A DNA stretch of 64,000 nucleotides, from positions 17,915 through 81,914 of the forward strand of contig JAHHDR010000037.1 of the NCBI GenBank assembly GCA_019739215.1, written 5' to 3'. A program made the translations under genes and the position numbers. This stretch comes from Rhizobium sp. Lineage in GTDB: Bacteria; Pseudomonadota; Alphaproteobacteria; Rhizobiales; Rhizobiaceae. The notes below the pieces were generated by a model that was not told the origin of the DNA, searched no databases, and was given only the letters and a program-made list of their open reading frames with translations. Shown piece after piece: positions 18,300 to 27,400 of the stretch. Positions within the stretch are counted from its first letter, which is position 1. Each line of letters starts with the position of its first letter.

Positions 18300-18717
18300 C
18301 TGAAGTCGCCTTGAGAGACCGGACCGCGTCCGACGCGAAGCGCGACAGCGGCGAGGGCAGGTCGTTGAGTGTGAACCAGCCGAATTCCGGCAGTTTTTCG
18401 GGCTCCGTGACCCGTGCTTCGCCGGCGAAGTCCCGGGTCTGGTAGATCACCGAAAGCCAGTGATGGCCTTCGCTCTCGAAGACATGCTCCGACATCGTGA
18501 GAAATTCGACGCTGCCGATGGTCAGGCCGGTTTCTTCCTCGGCTTCCCGACGGCAGGCCTGCGCCGAGCGCTCCATATGATCGACCTTGCCGCCGACAAT
18601 GTTCCAGTGGCCCGACTCGGGCGGACGGGCACGCCTGTAGAGCAGGAGCCTGCCGTCTCGAAGGATGGCAAGCCCCGTTCCGACGCCAGGAAAGTCTATG
18701 CCAGGCTGGGCCGGCAT
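18283..18717 (-). CDS. NUDIX hydrolase
   Basis: A 144-residue pyrophosphohydrolase. The NUDIX box is complete: GKVDHMERSAQACR followed by REAEEETGL (G-x5-E-x7-RE-x2-EE-x-G). The neighbouring sequence LLLYRRARPPESGHWNIVGG is typical of MutT-like enzymes acting on nucleotides or nucleotide sugars; the substrate is not predictable. Its ATG overlaps the helicase stop codon (TAATG at 18715-18719), so it is translationally coupled to the gene before it. Confidence 0.92.
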   Translation of the reverse strand: MPAQPGIDFPGVGTGLAILRDGRLLLYRRARPPESGHWNIVGGKVDHMERSAQACRREAEEETGLTIGSVEFLTMSEHVFESEGHHWLSVIYQTRDFAGEARVTEPEKLPEFGWFTLNDLPSPLSRFASDAVRSLKATSASHPA

Positions 18718-20240
18718 TACTTCAGGGCGGAGGTGATCAACATGAAGGCAGGGATGTCCTCGCCGAAGCCGACGGGGGTGGGGCCGTCGTCGCCCTGATG
18801 GTAGCGACGGTTCTGGCGGGCGCGATTGTCGTCATTGGCAGCAGCATGCGCCCGGCGATCGTGGCGCGGGGTATCGGACTTCCTTGGTGCCTGGGCGGCT
18901 CTGGGCATGAGGGGCTCCGTCGATTCGACTTTGTCACGTGCCGCTTCGGCTGGGCGTACAGCAACTTCGGCACTTTCTGTTGCGGAAGGCGCGCGCCGGC
19001 TTCCGCGCTCACTGCCCTTGCGCCCGCGGTCGTGTTCGCGGCCCTTGGGGCTGGTGCGACGCTCGCGGCGGCCGCTGTCTTCGCTCTCCTCGCGTTCGGG
19101 AAGTGCGGTAAGGTCGCCGGCATGCCACTGAATGTCTTCGCCGATCAGCTTCTTGATCGCGTCGAGATGCTTGGCATCGCGCTTGGTGACGATCATGTAG
19201 GCGGCGCCGGAGCGGCCGGCGCGGCCGGTGCGGCCGATGCGGTGGACGTAATCCTCCGCATGGATCGGGACGTCGAAATTGAAGACGTGGCTGACATCGG
19301 GAATGTCGAGGCCGCGGGCGGCAACGTCGGAGGCAACCAGGATCTTCAGATTGCCGTCACGGAAGCCCTGCAGCATGTTGGTTCTGGACCGCTGGTCCAT
19401 GTCGCCATGCAGCGCGCCGGCCTCGAAGCCGTGGCGTTCGAGCGATCGGAACAGATCGGCGACGTCCTTCTTGCGGTTGCAGAAGATGATCGCATTCTTG
19501 ATGTCGGCATCGACCTCCCGGATCAGGTCGCGGAGCGTCGCGCGCTTTTCCCAATCCACGCTGTGGCTTGCGACGAGACGCTGAACGACCGTCGCGGCTG
19601 TCGTCGAAGGCTTGGCGACTTCGATCCGCTCGGGGTTCTGGAGAAACGCATCGGCGAGCTTCTGGATCTCCGGCGGCATCGTGGCCGAGAAGAACAGGGT
19701 CTGCCGGGTGAAGGGGATCATCTTCACGATCCGCTCGATATCAGGGATGAAACCCATGTCGAGCATGCGGTCGGCTTCGTCGATGACCAGGATTTCGACG
19801 CCCGTCATCAGCAACTTGCCGCGTTCGCAATGGTCGAGCAGGCGACCCGGGGTGCAGATCAGCACATCGGCTCCGCGCTCGAGCTTGCGATTCTGATCGT
19901 CGAAGGACACGCCGCCGATCAGCAGGGCAACGTTGAGTTTGTGGTTCTTGCCGTATTTCTCGAAATTCTCGGCGACCTGGGCGGCGAGTTCGCGGGTCGG
20001 CTCAAGAATCAGCGTGCGCGGCATGCGGGCCCGGGCACGGCCCTTTTCGAGCATTGTCAGCATCGGTAGCACGAAGGAGGCGGTCTTGCCGGTTCCGGTC
20101 TGGGCTATGCCGAGAATGTCACGCCGCTGCAGCGCATGAGGGATGGCGCCAGCCTGGATCGGCGTCGGAATGGAATACCCTGCATCCGTGACGGCGTTGA
20201 GGACTTTCTGGCTCAGGCCAAGGTCTTGAAATGTGGTCAA
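18717..20240 (-). CDS. rhlE: DEAD-box RNA helicase, RhlE-like
   Basis: ATP-dependent RNA helicase, cytosolic. The Q-motif region is FQDLGLSQKVLNAV...IPTPIQAGAIP, Walker A AQTGTGKTASFVLPML, DEAD box in LVIDEADRMLDMGFIP, then FSATMPPEI and the helicase-C motif VHRIGRTGRAGRSG. A low-complexity basic tail of about 110 residues (Arg/Glu/Pro-rich) suits ribosome- or degradosome-linked helicases. I choose TTG 20240, giving MTTFQDLGL, the common rhizobial start; ATG 20318 is in frame and would add 26 residues of poor character. 507 residues. It precedes the NUDIX gene with a stop/start overlap. Confidence 0.92.
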   Translation of the reverse strand: MTTFQDLGLSQKVLNAVTDAGYSIPTPIQAGAIPHALQRRDILGIAQTGTGKTASFVLPMLTMLEKGRARARMPRTLILEPTRELAAQVAENFEKYGKNHKLNVALLIGGVSFDDQNRKLERGADVLICTPGRLLDHCERGKLLMTGVEILVIDEADRMLDMGFIPDIERIVKMIPFTRQTLFFSATMPPEIQKLADAFLQNPERIEVAKPSTTAATVVQRLVASHSVDWEKRATLRDLIREVDADIKNAIIFCNRKKDVADLFRSLERHGFEAGALHGDMDQRSRTNMLQGFRDGNLKILVASDVAARGLDIPDVSHVFNFDVPIHAEDYVHRIGRTGRAGRSGAAYMIVTKRDAKHLDAIKKLIGEDIQWHAGDLTALPEREESEDSGRRERRTSPKGREHDRGRKGSERGSRRAPSATESAEVAVRPAEAARDKVESTEPLMPRAAQAPRKSDTPRHDRRAHAAANDDNRARQNRRYHQGDDGPTPVGFGEDIPAFMLITSALK

Positions 20241-20424
20241 AGGAAAGATGTTTCCGGTTGTTTCGATCGGGAAATCAGAATCGAGCAGGCGCAGAGCCGC
20301 GCGAGATTGCCGCAGCACTTAGTGCCTATTGGCTGTGAAGTCAAGAAAATCACCGGATTGCGGCGAATTGACATCGTGATTGGTAAATCTGCCACGACAG
20401 TTGGCGCGTCGGCGCCTTTTCATC

Positions 20425-21744
20425 TCAAAGATAGGATGTGAGTTTGAGACCTGCATTGAGAAAGCGCATCGGGTCGATGGCCTTTCCGTCGCGACGGACC
20501 TCGTAGTGCAGGTGCGGTCCGGTGGAGCGCCCGGTGGAGCCTGAAAGCGCGATGAGGTCGCCGGCGCCGACGGTGTCGCCTTCCTTCACCAGGACCTTCG
20601 AGAGATGGCCGTAGCGGGTGGTGATGCCGTTGCCGTGATCGATCTCGACCATGATGCCATAGCCGCCGGCTGTGCCGGCATGGATGACCACTCCGGTTCC
20701 CGTCGCCTTGACCCGGGATCCCGTCTTCTGCCGGAAGTCGATGCCGGCATGCAGGGCGAGTTTGCCGAAGAACGGATCGATTCGGTTGCCGAACAGGGAT
20801 GTGATCTTGCGATTGGGTGCGGGATTGGCAAAGGGGAACTTGACCGCGAACGCCTTGACGCGCTCCAGCCGATCAAGCGCCGAATCGAGATCGGAAATCG
20901 AGCTTTCGAATTCGGTGGTCTGTACCGGAGCGAGGTACGGGCCGCCCATCGCGTTATCGTCTGTCTTGTCCGCACTAATGTCCGCGAGCTTGCGCGGCAG
21001 GGTGACGCCGGTCTTGGTCAGAATCACGCCGATGTCCCGCGCGCGGTCTTCCGCGCTCTGGGTCAGGCCGCGGATATGGGCCAGTTGTTCCTGCTCAATG
21101 CCCTTGAGGGATAGCGTCACTGTGGAGAAAAGCCTGTCGGCGCGATCGGCGATCGATGCTGTTTCCACGTCGCCGACCGGCGCGAATGCGAGTGCGCGGG
21201 TCTTCTGGACCGGCTCCATGCTTCGTGCCTTGCCGAGCAATACATCGAAGCTGTCGAGAGACGCGCGATCGTCGCTCTCCGCGTCGATGGTGCCGAGAGG
21301 CCGTTCCTCGGTCGTGTCGAGCGAATTCGTATCCAGCCCGGAATTCTCTGCACGCTCGAGTACGGAGCCCAGCTTGCCGTGGCGGTTGGTCAGGGCAAGC
21401 TGCTGTTCCATCAGTTTCTCGACCTTGTCCTCGACCACCTGCTGGTCCAGAAGCTGGCGCGAGGTGATGCGATCGAGCTGGGCGCGCAGCGCGGCGATCC
21501 GGTCCTCGTATTCATGCTGCATGCGGGCCTGTCGCGCCATCGACGCGCCGATGAGGTCGTCGCGCAGCACGAGGTAGGCGGTGGCGGTGAGATAGCCTAT
21601 GGTGAAGAGGCCGAACAGCGAGACAGCCAAGGCCGCCATCCACGGGCGGATGGTCATGTGGCGCACGTTCTCGCCGCTGGCGAGAATGAGGACGTGACTT
21701 TCCCTTCGTTTTCCGAAAATCCGGTTCGCTCTTACGCGTGACAA
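20425..21744 (-). CDS. M23-family metallopeptidase (LytM-type cell-wall hydrolase), membrane-anchored
   Basis: A 439-residue protein that would cut peptidoglycan peptides or activate amidases in the periplasm. Layout: a short cytosolic N-terminus, one membrane segment (AALAVSLFGLFTIGYLTATA), and a coiled coil of about 90 residues (YEDRIAALRAQLDRI to QQLALTNRHGKL). A linker leads to the C-terminal M23 domain with FFGKLALHAGIDFRQ (His-x3-Asp ligands) and GPHLHYEVRRDGK (His-x-His). All zinc ligands are present, so it should be active. The start is TTG 21744, exactly six bases after a perfect GGAGGT; this beats ATG 21819, which has no ribosome site. Confidence 0.92.
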   Translation of the reverse strand: MSRVRANRIFGKRRESHVLILASGENVRHMTIRPWMAALAVSLFGLFTIGYLTATAYLVLRDDLIGASMARQARMQHEYEDRIAALRAQLDRITSRQLLDQQVVEDKVEKLMEQQLALTNRHGKLGSVLERAENSGLDTNSLDTTEERPLGTIDAESDDRASLDSFDVLLGKARSMEPVQKTRALAFAPVGDVETASIADRADRLFSTVTLSLKGIEQEQLAHIRGLTQSAEDRARDIGVILTKTGVTLPRKLADISADKTDDNAMGGPYLAPVQTTEFESSISDLDSALDRLERVKAFAVKFPFANPAPNRKITSLFGNRIDPFFGKLALHAGIDFRQKTGSRVKATGTGVVIHAGTAGGYGIMVEIDHGNGITTRYGHLSKVLVKEGDTVGAGDLIALSGSTGRSTGPHLHYEVRRDGKAIDPMRFLNAGLKLTSYL

Positions 21745-21818
21745 TTCGATACCTCCAAGGGATGGCGCGAAATCGGAGGGCTCGGATGCCCGCGACCGAT
21801 GGAGGTGATTACAATCCA

Positions 21819-21828
21819 TTAAGGTTAA
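21819..21828. promoter_or_regulatory. TTAACCTTAA motif upstream of the M23 peptidase gene (CtrA-like)
   Basis: On the minus strand the sequence reads TTAACCTTAA, 75 bases before the M23 start. The same 10-mer is found at 58134-58143. TTAA-containing repeats resemble binding sites of the cell-cycle regulator CtrA, and a septal cell-wall hydrolase would be a fitting target, but the spacing is not the canonical TTAA-N7-TTAA. Confidence 0.25.
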
Positions 21829-21850
21829 TAAAGCTTCTACGCCGAGAGTT

Positions 21851-22705
21851 TCAGGCGTTGGAGACGGAGGAGAGCGTGCGATAGAAGCCGGGTGTCAGGC
21901 CGGCGGCAGCACGCGCCAGGTCATTGAAGGGCGGCTTGAGGCCGCCACGAAAATTCTCCCGGACCAGATCCTGGAAGGCGCGTGCGGGATCCCTGCGCTC
22001 GCGGGCACAAAGAAAGCGGAACCATTTGGCGCCGATGGCGACGTGGCCCTTCTCGTCTTCATAGATCACGGAGAAGATCTCGGCACTTTCCTCGTCGCCG
22101 AGTTCGCGCAACTTGTCGCGCATCGACGGCGTGACATCAAGGCCGCGTGCCTCGAGAATCAGCGGTACGACGGCGAGGCGGGCGGTGAGGCTGTTGCGTG
22201 TGGAATGGGCCGCCTCCCACAGGCCGTCATGCGCGGGTAGATCGCCATAATCCGCATCGAGTTCGCGCAGCCGCTGGCGCACCATGCCGAAGTGCTTGGC
22301 TTCCTCCGAGGCCACCAACATCCATCCGTCGAAGAACGATCGAGGCACCGGCTGGTCGGCAAAGCGGGCGACGATGTCGAGCGCGAGGTCGATGGCGTTG
22401 AGCTCGATATGGCAGATGGCGTGGAGCAGGGCGATGCGCCCGTGCCGGGTGTGCAGCGACCGCTTCTTCATCTTGCTCGGGGGCACCAGTTGCGGCCGGT
22501 CCGGGCGCCCTGGCCGTTCGGGAAGCGGCGGGTCGAGAGGCGAGCGCAGCGACAGGGCGCGGGCATACCAGGCTTCTGCTGCCGCGCCGGTCAGGCGCAC
22601 CTTCTCGTCGAGGTCGGTCTCGGAGACGGCTGAAATCGCATAGGAACGAAGGGTGGACGGCGGAAGATCTCGAGTCATTGGAATCGCTTGTGGCGTTTTG
22701 TTCAT
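21851..22705 (-). CDS. Ferritin-like domain protein, DUF455
   Basis: A 284-residue protein of the DUF455 ferritin-like family. The four-helix metal-site motifs are HAICHIELNAIDLALDIVA, LVASEEAKHFGMVRQRL and IYEDEKGHVAIGAKWF (Glu and Glu-x-x-His patterns of a di-iron centre). Function unproven. It starts at ATG 22705 (after GAAAG), 8 bases from the peroxiredoxin stop, so the two are co-transcribed; ATG 22678 is a weaker alternative. Confidence 0.88.
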   Translation of the reverse strand: MNKTPQAIPMTRDLPPSTLRSYAISAVSETDLDEKVRLTGAAAEAWYARALSLRSPLDPPLPERPGRPDRPQLVPPSKMKKRSLHTRHGRIALLHAICHIELNAIDLALDIVARFADQPVPRSFFDGWMLVASEEAKHFGMVRQRLRELDADYGDLPAHDGLWEAAHSTRNSLTARLAVVPLILEARGLDVTPSMRDKLRELGDEESAEIFSVIYEDEKGHVAIGAKWFRFLCARERRDPARAFQDLVRENFRGGLKPPFNDLARAAAGLTPGFYRTLSSVSNA

Positions 22706-22713
22706 CTTTCGGA

Positions 22714-23187
22714 TCAAGGCGCGAGGGTCGTTGCCGCTTCGAGCACGGCATCGATATGCCCCTTGAGCCGCACATTGTCCCATATGCCGGCGATCCTGCC
22801 ATCCCCGTCGATGAGGAAGGTTGACCGGACGATGCCTTCATATTTGCGCCCGAAGGTCGATTTCATGCGCCAGACGCCGTAGGCGTTGGCCGCAGCTTTG
22901 TCCTCGTCCGCGACGAGCGGGATAGCAAGCGCGTGCTTGGCGCAGAATCTCTCGTGAGATTTGGGTCTGTCGGGAGAGATGCCGATGACGGTCGCTCCCG
23001 CATTCTTGAATGCAGCGAGCTTGCTCGAGAATTCAATGGCCTGCAGAGTGCAGGTGGGCGTATTGTCCTGCGGGTAGAAATAGAGCACCACTTTTTCGCC
23101 CCGATGGTCGCTAAGAGACAGCGTGCCGCCGCCGTTGACGGGTAGCGTGAAGCCGGGGGCGGGATCGCCGATCGAGAGTTGGGTCAT
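22714..23187 (-). CDS. bcp: Peroxiredoxin, Bcp/PrxQ type
   Basis: A 157-residue thiol peroxidase that reduces H2O2 and organic hydroperoxides. VVLYFYPQDNTPTCTLQAIEF contains the peroxidatic Cys (about residue 46) in the usual PxxxTxxC setting; the resolving Cys found four or five residues later in many PrxQ proteins is absent here. Cys in FCAKHALAIPLV (about 82) is a possible partner, so it may act as an atypical or 1-Cys enzyme. Divergent from the AsmA-like gene across a 100-base region. Confidence 0.92.
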   Translation of the reverse strand: MTQLSIGDPAPGFTLPVNGGGTLSLSDHRGEKVVLYFYPQDNTPTCTLQAIEFSSKLAAFKNAGATVIGISPDRPKSHERFCAKHALAIPLVADEDKAAANAYGVWRMKSTFGRKYEGIVRSTFLIDGDGRIAGIWDNVRLKGHIDAVLEAATTLAP

Positions 23188-23287
23188 GGCGTCGTTCGGT
23201 TCCTTCGGATATCTCCGTGCAAGCCGGAGGAATCATGATTGCGGATGGGTCCTTGTAAGGGATTTCGCCGCCAAGGGTATGCGTTGA

Positions 23288-26200
23288 ATGGTCCATCACG
23301 TTCGCGGAGAGAAGGTCGTCTTCGGCAAGGGGGAAATCCACCACCTCGACGCGATGCCGTCCTGCGACCATGAGGACGTCGTCGTGCTGGCGCCGATACG
23401 CCGGCGAAGCTGGACGGCACGATTCGTCAAACTGTTCTTTCTGCTGTTCTTCCTGGCGGTGCTTGGTGTTGGCGGTCTTTGGGTGGCGCTCGAGAATGGC
23501 AGCCTCGACGAGACGCTGACCGCGCAGGCGGAAGCCGCCATGGGCCGTTCCCTCGGCGAGGATTTTTCCGCAGAGGTCAAGTCGGTCAGGCTGCGCTTTT
23601 CCAGCGACTGGATGCTGGCGCTCGAAGCCGCGAATGTGGAGGTTACCCATAAGCCGTCGGGGATGACGGCGCTCAGGGCCAACTCGATCAAAGCGGTGCT
23701 CGACCCCCTCGCGCTCGCGGGCGGCCGGATGGTGCTGGCGCGTGCCGAGATCGATTCGGCGGAGGGCGACCTGAGCTTCATGCCGGTGACGCCGGCTGTC
23801 GCATTTGCCATGCCGCGCGTAGACGCGGTGCCAGCCCTGCTTCATGTCTTCTACGCCCATCTCGACCGCGCAGCCGGCCAACTCGACAGCGCCGGCACCC
23901 GCGAGGTGACTGCGCGGCAGCTTTCGCTACGGCTTCCAGGCCCCGAGGACCGCTTGCTCCGGGTAAACGGCTTCGATTTCGAAAAGGAGGGCGACGGCAG
24001 ATACAGGCTCGCTGCGGGTCTGGAGTTCGAACGGCTCGAGCCGGCCGTCGACGTCCGGTTCGAGACAGTCGACGGGAAGTCCAGATCCTTCGACGCCCGC
24101 GTTTCGGGACTGGAAACCGAGCCTTTCGCGATGAAATACAGCCAGGCGACCGGGGAGCGCCGCCAGGGTTTCGATCTGCCGCTGACGATGTCGCTGTCGG
24201 CGGTGCGCGACGCCTCGCTGCGGCTGGATCTCACGTCGGCGGACGGGACCTTCCACGCCGACGGACTGGCGCAGCCGGTCAAGTCCGCCCGCGCCCTGCT
24301 GGACTATGACTTCAAGGGCGGCAAGTTTGAAATTCGCAACGGCGGAATAGACCTCGGCGCCACCTCGATACCCTTCCAGGGCGGAATCACCGATCTCGAC
24401 AAAGTCGAGCCGGGTTCGGCGCCCGGCTATGCGTTCGAGGCCGTGATCGAGAACGGCATCGCCAATGTCGAAGGCGCCGGCGAAGCGCCACAATCCTACA
24501 ATGCGAAGATCGCCGGTCGATACATTCCCGAGCGGCGGGAACTGCACTTCCCCGAAATGTCGGTCGCGACGGAAGCAGGCGTGCTGGCCGGCTCGCTCAA
24601 GCTCGTCTTCGCCGACCAAGGCTCGCCGGCGATCAGTTTTTCGGCACGGTCTGCGTCTCTGCCGACCAGGTCGGTCAAGCAATTGTGGCCATTCTGGTTC
24701 GCGGCAAAGCCGCGCGAGTGGGTGATTTCCCACATCCGAGGCGGCAACGTGAGCAATGCGGAGATCAATGTCTCCCTGGCTGCAGGGCGGTTGCCGGAAC
24801 ATCCCGAGCCGTTTCATTTCGAGCAGAATGAATTCGACCTCAATTTCGACGCCGCCGGTCTCGACATACGGTATCTCGGCGAGATGCCCGAGGCGTCCTC
24901 GACCTCGGGAAAATTTCGGCTCAAGGACAGGCATCTGACGGTCGAGATCGACGGCGGGGCGTTCGTACTGCCATCGGGCAGGCCGCTGTCGGCCTCAAGT
25001 GGCAAATTCGAGATTGCGGATACCGCGCAGAAGCCACTCATGGTTTCGCTCGACGTCAACGCCACGGCCGATGCCTCCGCTTTCGCGGAATATGTCAGCT
25101 TCAAGCCGATGGATGCGATGGCCCGGCTGCCCTTTGCTCCAGCCGATCTCAAGGGCAAGGTGAAGGCCGACGTGTCGGCGCTGTTCGGATTGAACCCCTC
25201 CCAGGATCCACCTCCTCCGGTTTGGAATGCCTCGTTGGCGCTCGACAAGGTGGGTGTCGCCAAGCCGGTCGAAGGACGAAAGCTCGAGAACATCACCGGC
25301 ACGCTGAAGATCGATGGCAAGGTCGCGGCGCTTGACGGCAAGGCCGACATCGACGGAATGGGATTTGACGTCAAGCTATCGCAGCCGATCACGAGTGCCA
25401 GCGGGGCGCGGGAATGGGAAGCCAAGGGCGAACTCAGCCAGGCCGATATCCTGAAACTCGCGCCGGCGCTGGAGCCATACCTGAAGGGCGGCGTCGACCT
25501 GACGCTGGAAGACGCCAGTCAAGGCGCCCGCGCGCGCCTGTCGCTGCGCGACACGGCGCTGTCTATTCCGTTCATCAACTGGCGCAAGGGCGCGGGCGTG
25601 AAGGCGACCGCGGAGTTCGTCATTGATGTCACGGACGGCCAGACCCGGATCACCGACTTCGTTCTCGATGGCGATGGTTTTGGCGCCAGGGGCGAGATGT
25701 TGCTCGACAAGCGCGGACTGGTATCGGGCAAGTTCAACCGGGTGAAACTGTCTCCGGCGGATGACTTCTCGCTCAGCCTCGGCCGCAAGAGCAGCGGGCT
25801 GTCGATCGATGTCAGCGGCGCCTCGATCGATGCGCGGCCCTTCATCGAGCAGGCGAAGGCAACGAGCAGTTCCCAAGACGGCGAGAAGGCATCCAATGTC
25901 ATCACCGCGCAGATCGACAGGGCGGTGGGCTACAACAAGGAATCCCTCCGGGGGCTCGACCTTCGGCTGGTGACCTCTTCGGGCCGGATCTCGACGCTGC
26001 AGCTTTCCGGTGTCACGGCCAGCCAGCAGGCGCTTGTGATCCGCAAGGATTCCGACAGCGGGGCCATGGAGATCAGTAGCGGCGATGCAGGCGCCGTCGC
26101 TCGCTTCGCCGACCTTTATCGCAACATGACCGGCGGGCTGCTCAACATCACGCTGAAGGCGCGCGGCGCCGATTCCTGGCGTGGTGCGATCGATATCCGG

Positions 26201-26656
26201 AATTTCGCCCTGATCAACGAAGCGCGGTTGAAGGCGATCGTGTCGGCTCGTGGGGGCCAGGATCGCCGCAGCCTGACCGATGCACTCAAGACCGATATCG
26301 ATACCAGTTCTCAGAAATTCCGCCGCGCCTTTGCACGGCTGGCTATCGACGGGGGCACGATCAAGGTGGAGAACGGCATCGTGCGGGGGGACCAGGTCGG
26401 TGCGACCTTCCAGGGCACGGTGCGGTCGCGTCGCGGCAACATGGATCTCACCGGCACGTTCATGCCGGCCTATGGGCTGAACAGCCTTTTCGGTCAGCTG
26501 CCGTTAATCGGCGCGATCCTCGGTAACGGTCGCGATCGTGGCCTGCTTGGGATCACATTCAAGCTGGAGGGGCCGTACGAGTCGCCAAAAATGTCGGTCA
26601 ATCCGCTGTCGATGATCGCGCCTGGCGTATTTCGGAATATCTTCGAGTTCGAGTGA
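23288..26656 (+). CDS. AsmA/YhdP-like protein (DUF3971 domain), 1122 aa
   Basis: A very large envelope protein with one N-terminal membrane anchor (VKLFFLLFFLAVLGVGGLWVAL at about 47-68) after a cytosolic segment of about 45 residues that contains a basic stretch (IRRRSW). The rest is beta-rich periplasmic sequence with DUF3971 (about 180-560) and an AsmA-like C-terminal region (MDLTGTFMPAYGLNSLFGQL, ILGNGRDRGLLGITFKLEGP). That C-terminal pattern is diagnostic of the TamB/YhdP-type bridge-like proteins thought to carry phospholipid to the outer membrane. The start ATG 23288 matches the family's N-terminus (RGEKVVF...). It abuts the methyltransferase gene tail to tail with no gap. Confidence 0.9.
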   Translation: MVHHVRGEKVVFGKGEIHHLDAMPSCDHEDVVVLAPIRRRSWTARFVKLFFLLFFLAVLGVGGLWVALENGSLDETLTAQAEAAMGRSLGEDFSAEVKSVRLRFSSDWMLALEAANVEVTHKPSGMTALRANSIKAVLDPLALAGGRMVLARAEIDSAEGDLSFMPVTPAVAFAMPRVDAVPALLHVFYAHLDRAAGQLDSAGTREVTARQLSLRLPGPEDRLLRVNGFDFEKEGDGRYRLAAGLEFERLEPAVDVRFETVDGKSRSFDARVSGLETEPFAMKYSQATGERRQGFDLPLTMSLSAVRDASLRLDLTSADGTFHADGLAQPVKSARALLDYDFKGGKFEIRNGGIDLGATSIPFQGGITDLDKVEPGSAPGYAFEAVIENGIANVEGAGEAPQSYNAKIAGRYIPERRELHFPEMSVATEAGVLAGSLKLVFADQGSPAISFSARSASLPTRSVKQLWPFWFAAKPREWVISHIRGGNVSNAEINVSLAAGRLPEHPEPFHFEQNEFDLNFDAAGLDIRYLGEMPEASSTSGKFRLKDRHLTVEIDGGAFVLPSGRPLSASSGKFEIADTAQKPLMVSLDVNATADASAFAEYVSFKPMDAMARLPFAPADLKGKVKADVSALFGLNPSQDPPPPVWNASLALDKVGVAKPVEGRKLENITGTLKIDGKVAALDGKADIDGMGFDVKLSQPITSASGAREWEAKGELSQADILKLAPALEPYLKGGVDLTLEDASQGARARLSLRDTALSIPFINWRKGAGVKATAEFVIDVTDGQTRITDFVLDGDGFGARGEMLLDKRGLVSGKFNRVKLSPADDFSLSLGRKSSGLSIDVSGASIDARPFIEQAKATSSSQDGEKASNVITAQIDRAVGYNKESLRGLDLRLVTSSGRISTLQLSGVTASQQALVIRKDSDSGAMEISSGDAGAVARFADLYRNMTGGLLNITLKARGADSWRGAIDIRNFALINEARLKAIVSARGGQDRRSLTDALKTDIDTSSQKFRRAFARLAIDGGTIKVENGIVRGDQVGATFQGTVRSRRGNMDLTGTFMPAYGLNSLFGQLPLIGAILGNGRDRGLLGITFKLEGPYESPKMSVNPLSMIAPGVFRNIFEFE

Positions 26657-27385
26657 TCAGCCGGGATTGCCGGCCACGACGATGATTTCGCGCGAAGTCT
26701 CCGGCGCGAATGCCGTTCTGTCCCAGTCGCCAAACACCGACCGGATTTCGAAGCCGGCGTCGGCAAGGAGGTTTTCAACCCGGTCGTGCGGCAGAAAGCG
26801 CAACGTGCTTTCGGAAATGCGATCGCCACCGGCAAGCCGGTAGCGGGTATCGAAACGCACGAATTCGCCGCGTCGCCACAGCACCGTCCATTCGACCGGC
26901 ACGGGTCCAGCCGCCGTCAGCAGGACGTCGACTTTGTCAAACAGGATTTCCCACGGCAGGGCAGGATTGCGGGTCTCGAAGGCGAAGGTACCGTCCGGTG
27001 CGAGGTGTCGACGGATGTTGGCAAGCGCTGCCGTGATGTCTTCGTCATCGAGCAGGACCTGAAACGCATGCCCTGTCATGAAAATGAGGTCGAAGCGCTT
27101 GTCGAGTTGGAAGTCCTGCGCGGAGGCGGGCACCCACGTCACGCGGTCGCCGTCCGAAGCACGGCGACCGACGTCGAGCATGGCCTGGGCCGGATCTATG
27201 CCGGTGACGCGATGACCGGCGCGCGCCATGGCGCGGGCGATCAATCCCGTGCCGCAACCGAGCTCAAGGACGTCGATCGGTTCGGTGCCGGCCAGGCGCA
27301 GGTAGAATTCGCGATCCTCCGACCAGCCGCCGTCGACGTCGTAGAGTTCGGCGAGTTCCGGCAGTTCGTAATGGGCGTCAGCCAT
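26657..27385 (-). CDS. Class I SAM-dependent methyltransferase
   Basis: A 242-residue methyltransferase of the Methyltransf_25 type. Motif I is VLELGCGTGLIARAMARAGH, followed by VTGIDPAQAMLDVGR and FDLIFMTGHAFQVLL. The substrate is unknown. It starts 15 bases after the tyrS stop with GGAAG in between, so it is the second gene of a tyrS operon. Confidence 0.88.
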   Translation of the reverse strand: MADAHYELPELAELYDVDGGWSEDREFYLRLAGTEPIDVLELGCGTGLIARAMARAGHRVTGIDPAQAMLDVGRRASDGDRVTWVPASAQDFQLDKRFDLIFMTGHAFQVLLDDEDITAALANIRRHLAPDGTFAFETRNPALPWEILFDKVDVLLTAAGPVPVEWTVLWRRGEFVRFDTRYRLAGGDRISESTLRFLPHDRVENLLADAGFEIRSVFGDWDRTAFAPETSREIIVVAGNPG

Positions 27386-27400
27386 CCCGTCTTCCGTGAG

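Noticed and set aside
18798..20069. A 423-codon plus-strand open frame opposite the helicase
   Set aside because: Mirror of the helicase coding strand; no domain and no ribosome site.
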